From positions 30,392,782 through 30,456,781 of the forward strand of contig NC_079223.1 of the NCBI RefSeq assembly GCF_029633865.1: a DNA stretch of 64,000 nt, read 5' to 3'. Below, one piece after another: positions 56,518 to 64,000 of the stretch. The first letter of the stretch is position 1. Every line of letters begins with the position of its first letter. Position numbers and translations under genes: made by a program. The stretch is from Lampris incognitus. Its lineage: Eukaryota; Chordata; Actinopteri; Lampriformes; Lampridae. The notes beneath the pieces are model-generated. The model was given only the letters and a program-made list of their open reading frames with translations, did no database searches and was not told where the DNA came from.

Positions 56518-56610
56518 ATGTCAAGTCACTTTTATTTGTATAGCCCAATATCACAAATTGCAAATTTGCCTCAAGGGGCTTTACAGCAACACAACATCCC
56601 CCGATGTCCC
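56518..56610 (-). mobile_element. L2 LINE 3' end, antisense
   Basis: Plus-strand TATAGCCCAATATCACAAAT (56540) and GCCTCAAGGGGCTTTACAGC (56567) are the reverse complement of the L2 end at 42600-42690. Only the 3' tail is present. Confidence 0.8.
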
Positions 56611-59470
56611 CCGATTGAATCCATTTTAGCAAACTGTACATTGTCAATGAGTTAAAAGTCAGTATTACGTTGGTAAGCACGAGGATAAGATTAAGATATT
56701 CATTCATAGAACAACCAGGTTTAATAGGACACAATCATCCGTGTTGTTGTTTTTTTTTAAAATATCAGCTGAACAACTGCCTTCCCTCTCTTTTTTTAAT
56801 TTTTTTTCCTCTCTCGACAAATTGGATACTGGTTTTGGGATTTGGCCCAATCAGACCCTTTCCGACGTGGGATTTGCAAGTACAATTGAAAACATTAATC
56901 TATACCCCATTGCACATATCTTAAAGGAAAGTGGGAGGTCCAATCTCTTAATATTTTGACCGTTTTGCATTGTAACAGACTGGCAAGGGAGAACAAGGAC
57001 GGACACATCTGGTGGGATTTGGGATTTAGTCATGGCCAGAGGCGGGGCACATCAGTTTTGCTATTGAAACGTGATGCTTTAGTTTAAACAGGCCCTTTCT
57101 GCCAGAATCCCTATATCCTGCAGCTATGTTCTGAGATGTTTCATTTAAAGAGTAATGATTTCCACCCGTTGACCCTGTTGTTTCTTTCAGTATGAAGACA
57201 AGGTTTTGTTTGAGATGAAGTCTTCTTTAGAAAATTATCAAAGACCTGATAGATGACAGAGATTCCGATCCAAGTCCCGATACACCAAACCAGTCCAAAA
57301 ATACTTAAGAAGTTTTCAAAGAGTTCACATAAACATTCATCAGAACAACTGACAATTTGTGACAAACTTACAATTGATTTCCTATTGGAATATTTATCAT
57401 CTCTCAAAAACGGTGACAATTTACTGCAAATGAACAGTCTCTGGACCAGTCCCCCTCCCGCCTTTTTTCTGCTGTTTCTTTTCATGTGGGTATTAGCGGA
57501 AATCAAAGCTGAGCACTCTGCTCCCAACTCTGATCAATCTTTTTATGGGAGATCCTCTCTGATGTTGTAATTAGCCCATAGTAGTAAGTTATTACCCAGA
57601 GAGGAAGAGGGGGATGGGGGCCAGGGCGGAAGTAGGTGAGGAAAATACAGACATTGAGAGAAGGAAAAGTAGAAAGAAAGAGATAGTGTGCAATTGTTTT
57701 TCAGAAACAGGCCTCAGCAGCGTTGTGGAAAACAGCACAATAGTTTTCAAACTGGCTCTTGGGGACCCCCTGCACTACAGATTTTCTATTCTGCCAATGA
57801 GTTCATTACGTTCACTTGCTGTTCCAGGTCTAAAAAATCCATTTTGCTGACAGGCATACCTGACGCAACATGTGAGCATAATGAACTGCCTGGCAGGATA
57901 GAAAACTAGCAGTACCATGGTTTGAAGAGCACTGCAATGGAGAAGGACTGATCAGTGCTTCTTCAGCACCATTTTGTTGTGGTGGGCCACTGTAGTGGAA
58001 CACTACTTCAGGACAAGTTAAAATATTAAAGTTATATATCTCATTTTCCATCAGATTTACCAAACCTGGCAGCATGGACGGTCATTGTGGGTTTGGGCCT
58101 GCCCACTGAGTCATCTGTGCCCGTCCCTGAAGTCGGACTAGCTAAATGTAATGGATATTAGGAGATTTTTCAAAAAACTCTAGCTGGGTCGTGAGAGGAG
58201 AGTTGCAGAGAGGAAACTGGCAGTGCCGCTGTGTTACTGTCCCAGAGGCATACTGAAACAAAACCTGTTGCTGAGAAACCCTCATTAACAAGAGGTGTTT
58301 TGCTCATGCAAAGAAATAAATCTATTTAAATGAGGTAGTTTCTTGCACAAAAACAATTCGCCGAACTGACAAGGAATGACATTTGTAAGCTTCGTTAGTG
58401 AGATAGCCTTTCAAAGGTGAAAACTAACGGCTTTCTATTATGATTTTTCTTAGGATACATTGAAGAGTAGAAACACGCACAGCTCCAAATCTTGGAACAG
58501 TTTATAAGATGCATGGTTGTGGAAAGGCTCAAAAACAAATGGAATACCAGCATTCACAGATAAATAGCCTTCTTATTTATTGTGGGTAACGTGATTCAGC
58601 TAAAAGCCATTATCGACAACATTTTGCTTGCTTATGTTGAAAAATCATTTTACCCCCCCCCCCCCCAAGGATAATTGAATGCCCATTCATGAATTTATTT
58701 CTCCCGCTGGCTCTTGAGATTTACCCTACAATACAAAGGTCTTTGTCAATATTTGCAAACACAGAGGTAAAACCATCTAAAACCAGTTTCCTTTTTATTT
58801 ATGAACACTTTGCTCACTTTTATAAGCAAAATGTAATCAACTTTTTGAGTTTTAGGTAGTAGGTTAAGGTAAAGGCTAGGTAGTGGTTAACCCACCAAGC
58901 AGGGCTGAACTGGTAACCTGGCATACTGGGCATTTTCCTCGTGGGCCGACACACCTTGGGGCCAATATATTTTTAATTCTGCTTCTAATTCTGAAAACAA
59001 AATATTTTATTTTTTTCTGTTGTACTGCTAAAGACCGGCCCATAAAGATGGGACAGTGGTCAAGTAGCTCCATTTTCTATGATGACACTTGACTGGCCCA
59101 ATCACATCTCTTACTGGGCTGGCCCCAGCCCTCCACCTCTGTCTTCTCTGTTTCTCGTGTCAGATGCTGTGGCTCAGAGCCAAACATCTTTGGATGAAGG
59201 ACGGCATCTTTCTCAATTGTCAAAATGGATAAGCAAAAATGAAAGAAGAGTGTCCAGAGAACTTGCAGGCCAAAAAAAAAAAAAGGAAAAAAATAGAAAT
59301 GTGCGGATGCCGCAGTCGTTTCAACATCTAAGTCGACAGCAACAGGTGGAAGGAGGAACGGTGGCTGGCCACGGCCACTGCCAGGCAAAGAAGCAGGAAC
59401 AGGTGCAAACGTGACAGTGAAGCCAAGGAACAGGGTAAGCAAGAGGAAAGTGTAGAAGAAAGAAGAAAGC
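56611..59470. other. no gene recognised
   Basis: About 2.9 kb without a recognisable family. ORFs at 57144-57527 (minus, 128 codons) and 56670-56924 (plus) show no domain. A C run lies at 58651-58666. The word CTCTTGGGGACCCCCTGC (57755 region) looks like a common teleost MITE core but was not extended. Confidence 0.45.
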
Positions 59471-59484
59471 CATCTTATTTTGTC

Positions 59485-59878
59485 ATTGCGTACTTACAAT
59501 GAATTGTATTCTTACAATGAATTTGTCCTCTGCATTTAACCCATCTTAGTGTATAGGAGCAGTGGGCAACTGTTGCGCCCAGGGACCAAAACCAGTTCTT
59601 CTTTCCATTACCTTGGTCAGGGGCACAGACAGGAGTATTAAACCTAACATGCATGTCTTTTTGATGGTGGGAGGAAACCGGAGCAATCGGAGGAAACCCA
59701 CACAGGCACAGGGAGAAGATACAAACCATTCCATCCAAGCTGCTTACCCCAATCGGGGTTGCAGGATGCTGTAGCTTATCCCAGCAGTCATTGGGCAGCA
59801 GGTGGGGAGACACCCTGGACAGGCCGCCAGGCCATCGCAGGGTGTGTGTGTGTGTGCATGTATATACTTATATGTATA

Positions 59879-59912
<34 letters not shown>

Positions 59913-60022
59913 GTCAACACAGTGAACATACAAACTCCACACAGAAAGGACCTGAGATGGCCTGGGGTTCGAACCCACGGACTTCTTGTTGTGAGGCAAC
60001 AGCGCTAACCACTGGGCCACCC
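59485..60022 (-). mobile_element. family B SINE interrupted by a family C tail and GT tract
   Basis: Tail and body at 59485-59722, head at 59913-60022 (GGTGGCCCAGTGGTTAGCGC, B box GGGTTCGAACCCC on the minus strand). Between them (59723-59912) is a family C SINE tail in antisense plus a GT/TA tract. The word ATACAAAC occurs on both sides (59715 and 59929 regions), a likely duplication. Confidence 0.75.
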
Positions 60023-60036
60023 GAAAAAACAGTGTA

Positions 60037-60108
60037 CTCCCCGTCGGGGAATTGAACCCCGGTCTCCCGCGTGACAGGCGGGGATACTCACCACTATACT
60101 AACGAGGA
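60037..60108 (-). tRNA. tRNA-Asp (GUC), copy 1
   Basis: The 72-base minus-strand gene begins TCCTCGTTAGTATAGTGGTG and ends GGGGAG. The anticodon GTC lies in a CCTGTCACG loop; the T arm reads GGGTTCAATTCCC; the acceptor stem TCCTCGT/ACGGGGA pairs with G-U tolerance. A and B boxes are intact and a T6 Pol III terminator follows about 8 bases downstream (60029-60024). No intron, no encoded CCA, as expected for a eukaryotic gene. Confidence 0.97.
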
Positions 60109-60355
60109 AGTAGTTGAAGCAGAAAGCAGGGAGTTCAATTGAGGGAAACAGGGACTCTCAGGGGGGGCGCAGGGAGGTAGTGTGTGTGCCATGCCATGAT
60201 GACGATGATGAATGATTAATTTAATCATCCATCCATCCATTTTCCGAACCGCTTATCCTGCTCTCAGGGTCGCGGGGATGCTGGAGCCTATCCCAGCAGT
60301 CATTGGGCGGCAGGCAGGGAGACACCCTGGACAGGCCGCCAGGCCATCACAGGGC

Positions 60356-60397
60356 CTGTGTGTGTGTGTGTGTATATGTATATATACGTATATATAC

Positions 60398-60447
<50 letters not shown>

Positions 60448-60511
60448 CATTTTTTCCCGAAACTGTCAATGGTGTTGTGAGTGCTCGACAAATGAGGAGC
60501 GAAATTTCAAC

Positions 60512-60596
<85 letters not shown>
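60356..60596. repeat. GT/TA microsatellites around a 72-base core (unit 2)
   Basis: GT tract at about 60356-60373, TA tract to 60446, core 60447-60516 (CCCGAAACTGTCAATGG...), then a pure TA tract to 60596. Confidence 0.93.
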
Positions 60597-60599
<3 letters not shown>

Positions 60600-60721
60600 G
60601 GTCAACACAGTGAAGATGCAAACTCCACACAGAAAGGACCCGGGATGGCCTGGGGTTCGAACCCACGTCCTTCTTGTGAGGCAACAGTGCTAACCACTGG
60701 GCCACCCGAAAAAACAGTGTA

Positions 60722-60793
60722 CTCCCCGTCGGGGAATTGAACCCCGGTCTCCCGCGTGACAGGCGGGGATACTCACCACTATACTAACGAGGA
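60722..60793 (-). tRNA. tRNA-Asp (GUC), copy 2
   Basis: Identical in sequence to copy 1 over all 72 bases as read, 685 bp away, with the same short leader and T6 terminator (60714-60709). Confidence 0.97.
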
Positions 60794-61038
60794 AGTGGTT
60801 GAAGCAGTAAGTAGGGAGTACCATGGAGGGAAACGGACTCTCAGGGAGGGCGCAGGGAGGTAGTGTGTGTGCCATGCCATGATGACGATGATGAATGATT
60901 AATTTAATCATCCATCCATCCGTTTTCTGAACCGCTTATCCTGCTCTCAGGGTCGCGGGGATGCTGGAGCCTATCCCAGCAGTCATTGGGCGGCAGGCAG
61001 GGAGACACCCTGGACAGGCCGCCAGGCCATCACAGAGC

Positions 61039-61040
<2 letters not shown>

Positions 61041-61133
<93 letters not shown>

Positions 61134-61198
61134 GCATTTTGTCCCGAAACTGTCAATGGTGTTGTGAGTGCTCGACAAATGAGGAGCGAAATATCAAC

Positions 61199-61284
<86 letters not shown>
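61041..61284. repeat. GT and TA microsatellites around a 72-base core (unit 3)
   Basis: Pure GT tract 61041-61128, core 61134-61204, then TA tract to 61284. Confidence 0.93.
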
Positions 61285-61287
<3 letters not shown>

Positions 61288-61414
61288 GGTCAACACAGTG
61301 AGGATGCAAACTCCACACAGAAAGGACCTGGGATGGCCTGGGGTTCGAACCCAGGACCTTCTTGTTGTGAGGCAACAGCGCTAACCCCTGGGTCACCTGA
61401 AAAAAAAATGTGTA

Positions 61415-61486
61415 CTCCCCGTCGGGGAATTGAACCCCGGTCTCCCGCGTGACAGGCGGGGATACTCACCACTATACTAACGAGGA
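61415..61486 (-). tRNA. tRNA-Asp (GUC), copy 3
   Basis: Identical to copies 1 and 2 as read. The terminator is a longer T run (A run at 61400-61408 on the plus strand). Confidence 0.97.
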
Positions 61487-61609
61487 AGTAGTCGAAGCAG
61501 TAAGTAGGGAGTAACATGGAGGGAAACAGGGACTCTCAGGGAAGGCGCAGGGAGGTAGTGTGTGTGCCATGCCATGATGATGATGATGATGAATTATGAT
61601 TAATTTAAT

Positions 61610-62046
61610 CAATAATGATAAAAATAAGATAACCTAATTGTAAGATTATCAAAAAGTGAGATGTAGCTACTGCTGGTGCTCACTCAGTCAGTCAATACTA
61701 GTGACGTGCGGTGACGTCAATGGCTGGGTAGGCAGTGGGCATTCACAAATCCAACTTAGATCCTTTTGTGCTCTCTATAAAGTTTTATAACAATCTGATC
61801 CTTCTTCATTCTTCCAACTACCACATAATTCTAGAATATTGTGCGCCTCTGAGTGAACTACACTTCAAATGAAAATCTAAACAAAAATATTGTCAATATG
61901 AAGTACTTTTCTTGTTTTATGTGGTTTATGATATATGTGAAATGACTAAGTAATACCATTGCCTTTCCTTAGAGCTCCCAAAACATTGTGAATTTCATTG
62001 CAGTCACTACAAACGGCAGTTATGAGATACTGTTTGTTAATATTGT
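61610..62046. other. no gene; possible hAT-like MITE end near 61700
   Basis: TAGTGACGTGCGGTGACG at 61698-61715 resembles the terminus of a teleost hAT-type MITE. The other end was not found; it may have been separated by the RTE insertion. Confidence 0.3.
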
Positions 62047-62435
62047 TTGGAGACAGCGGCGCTGACGAAAAGACAGGAGGCGGAGCTGGGGGTGGCAGAA
62101 TTGAAGATGCTAAGATTTTCATTGGGAGTAACAAAGAAGGACAGGATCAGGAACAGTTATATTAGAGGAACTGCTCAAGTTGGACGGTTTGGAGACAAAT
62201 CAAGAGAGGCAAGATTGAGATGGCTTGGACATGTGTGGAGGAAAGATGCTGGGTACATTGGGAGAAGGATGCTGAATATGGCACTGCCAGGGAGGGGAAA
62301 AGAGGAAGGCCAAAGAGGAGGTTTATGGATGTGGTGAGGGAAGACATGCAGGAAGATGCAGAAGACAGGAAGAAATGGAAACGAATGATCTGCTGTGGCG
62401 ACCTCTAACGGGAGCAGCTGAAAGAAGTAGCTGTA
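62047..62435 (+). pseudogene. RTE-type LINE ORF C-terminus and 3' end
   Basis: 5'-truncated RTE-clade LINE. The frame reads METAALTKRQEAELGVAELK, then VGRFGDKSREARLRWLGHV and GYIGRRMLNMALPGR, then shifts frame near 62300 and continues RGRPKRRFMDVVREDMQEDA to a stop at about 62408 (GGCGACCTCTAACGGG), followed by GCAGCTGAAAGAAG. This C-terminal block with that 3' sequence is characteristic of teleost RTE elements. One frameshift; no RT domain remains. Confidence 0.85.
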
Positions 62436-62788
62436 GTTTGTAAATATTGTTGAAACATTACCTGAAAAGAAGAACAAAAACACAACACAGAAACATTTGT
62501 GGTAAAAATATGTAATTTAATATATGTAAAATATACAAATGCATATATTTAAATGATATACCATTTTATTAATTAATTTCCAGTATTATGATGAATAATA
62601 AAATGACTGATAGCAGAAATGAGAGTGAATTCAGGCAAATAAACTGGGGGCTGAGGTGACAGAACGTTGAGATCATATGTATTGATGTCACCTATAGATC
62701 AACTAAAAACACTAATCTTTGGCACTACATGTGAAAATAGCAGTTAGTCACTTAGGGCATGCTTTTATCCAAAACAATTTAGAAGCAG
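62436..62788. other. no gene; retroposon tail-like words near 62745
   Basis: AT-rich. GGCATGCTTTTATCCAAAAC at 62757-62776 resembles the retroposon tail seen at 11196-11283. Confidence 0.45.
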
Positions 62789-63103
62789 GGGTGGTACGGT
62801 GGCGCAGTGGTTAGCGCAGTCGCCTCACAGCAAAAAGGTCCTGAGTTCAAGACCCGGGGTAGTCCGACCTTGGTGGGTCGTCCTCTGTGTGGCGTTTGCT
62901 TGTTCTCCCCATTTCTGCTTCAGTTTCCTCCCACAGTCCAAAGACACATCAGTCAGGTGAATTGGCCATACTTAATTGTCCCTAGGAATGCGTGCGCGTG
63001 CCCTGTCCAGGGTGTCTCCCCACCTGCTGCCCAATGACTGCTGGAACAGGCTCCAGTGTCCCTGTGAGCAGGATAAGCGGTTAAGATAATGGATGGATGG
63101 ATT
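62789..63103 (+). mobile_element. complete tRNA-headed SINE (family C)
   Basis: Head TGGCGCAGTGGTTAGCGC (62802-62819) with B box GAGTTCAAGACC (62842-62853), central block TTGCTTGTTCTCCCC, 3' half AGGGTGTCTCCCC to GGATAAGCGG, and a GGATGGATGGAT tail. Tail copies of this family occur at 14851, 34510, 59745, 60229 and 60911. Confidence 0.88.
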
Positions 63104-64000
63104 TAGAAGCAAACTTATAAGATACAAAGTGACATCAGCACATTAGGTGACAAATGGTGAGAAGGTAAACATATAGTATAGCATGTCTCCATCATTAATA
63201 CTTCTTCTGTGCATTTAGATGCCAGTCCAGCTCAAGTGTATAATATAATAACTGGTAAACATTTTAAAAAGTGAATCAGCAATTTCCCAAAAATTGTATA
63301 GTGAAAGTGAACTGTAAATATTATGAGTAATTGCACTGATTTGTACAAATGGAAGACAAACTGAGATGACTTGCACAAATCTGTGAATTTCAAAATGGTT
63401 GGCAACTTTCAGGGCTGTTTTTGATGTATTAGTGGGAGATAAGTTGTCAATCTATGAAAAGAAAATATGGCATGATACCTTCAGCCAGCCTGAATAAAAC
63501 ATGGCAAAAGTACTATTAAAAGAAAAAGTGCTACTTGGGAAGAAATATATGACCCATGTACTCATGACATTCACAGTATTCAATTTCACATTTAGCCAAT
63601 GTTATATTCAGTAGGCCGACAACAAAACTGGAGGTCCATACAGTAGTCTGATGCAACATAAAATTCCTTTACTTCACTATGCATGCACACGTAAAGCCAT
63701 CAATTGTTGTAAAACAGGAAACGATACTCACGTACACAACATTTTCCCCTTCCTATATAAATCTGTAATGCAAAGATGTGAGCAATGCTCACTTACCATA
63801 ATTCAACCGGGAGCTAAACAGTGCTCAATTATTATAACTAAACCAGAGGCTAACACGCCTGAGAGGAACAGACCTAGGTATCTAAAGAGGTTTCAAAGTC
63901 CTTAAGGTGGGCAGGACGAGTCCGTACCCGTGTAGACGACCCTCAGCCTTGACTGGTTCCTGCTGCTGAGGCTCAGGTGGAAGGTCAGGTGTAGGCTCTA
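63104..64000. other. no gene recognised
   Basis: AT-rich sequence. An 84-codon plus-strand ORF (63651-63905) with six cysteines matches nothing I recognise and is not supported as a gene. Confidence 0.45.

Larger units (their letters stand above)
59741..61490 (-). repeat. tandem array of about 690-bp units, each with tRNA-Asp
   Basis: Three units. Each contains an antisense SINE tail (59745, 60229, 60911 on), a microsatellite block, an antisense SINE head (59920, 60605, 61290 on), a tRNA-Asp gene, then about 110 conserved bases (from GAAGTAGTTGAAGCAG to CATGATGACGATGATG). tRNA starts are spaced 685 and 693 bp apart; the differences lie mainly in microsatellite length. Units 2 and 3 carry an additional 72-base core between microsatellites. 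Confidence 0.9.

Noticed and set aside
57144-57527. 128-codon minus ORF as a possible host gene
   Set aside because: No domain, signal or conserved motif; the composition is ordinary AT-rich sequence and the opposite strand is equally open.
60212-61396. ORFs of up to 145 codons with Ile-Tyr or Val-Cys runs
   Set aside because: They are translations of TA and GT microsatellites in the tRNA array.
63651-63905. 84-codon cysteine-containing ORF as a small secreted protein
   Set aside because: No signal peptide and no recognisable cysteine framework.

Overview
This window is vertebrate nuclear DNA, almost certainly from a teleost fish. The evidence is the mixture of tRNA-headed SINEs, L2/Maui-type and Rex1-like LINEs, an L1 of the fish Swimmer type, RTE tails of (GAA)n type, a Tf1/sushi-like chromovirus, Tc1 transposons and very long dinucleotide microsatellites. 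The species cannot be named. No host protein-coding gene could be recognised. The only clear host genes are three tandem tRNA-Asp(GUC) genes on the minus strand at 60.0-61.5 kb.

Layout. About 1.9-7.3 kb holds a near full-length but dead L1 LINE (minus) carrying three later insertions: a SINE, a palindromic element with a poly(A) tail, and an RTE-like 3' end flanked by a 15-bp target duplication. From 7.3 to 17.8 kb there are microsatellites, SINEs, MITEs and LINE scraps in unassigned sequence. A Tc1-family transposon with roughly 210-bp inverted repeats lies at 17.8-19.4 kb. An L2 LINE with two nested insertions fills 19.9-23.1 kb. At 23.4-24.1 kb two miniature LTR-like elements sit head to head, and their terminal repeats carry tRNA-like A and B boxes. 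At 24.2-29.0 kb is a complete Mag-like Ty3/Gypsy element with identical LTRs, a perfect 5-bp duplication and one open 1,346-codon gag-pol frame; it is the youngest and most probably competent element here.

From 33.7 to 42.7 kb a second L2 LINE is the substrate for a three-level nest: L2, then a SINE with a 10-bp duplication, then a chromovirus with a 5-bp duplication. The same L2 also received a Rex1-like LINE fragment and a solo LTR. The chromovirus shows complete self-priming anatomy. From 43.9 to 54.8 kb three more elements interlock. A damaged Mag-like Gypsy element (minus) received a solo LTR in pol and a Tc1 copy in its 3' region. Its 3' LTR was then split by another Gypsy element whose primer site matches tRNA-Trp. 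That element keeps a textbook -1 frameshift signal between gag and pol.

The last 10 kb holds microsatellites, LINE and SINE tails, and a tandem array of about 690-bp units, each with one tRNA-Asp gene, its Pol III terminator, SINE pieces and microsatellites. The order of insertion can be read directly from the target duplications, so the window is a stratified record of retroelement activity.
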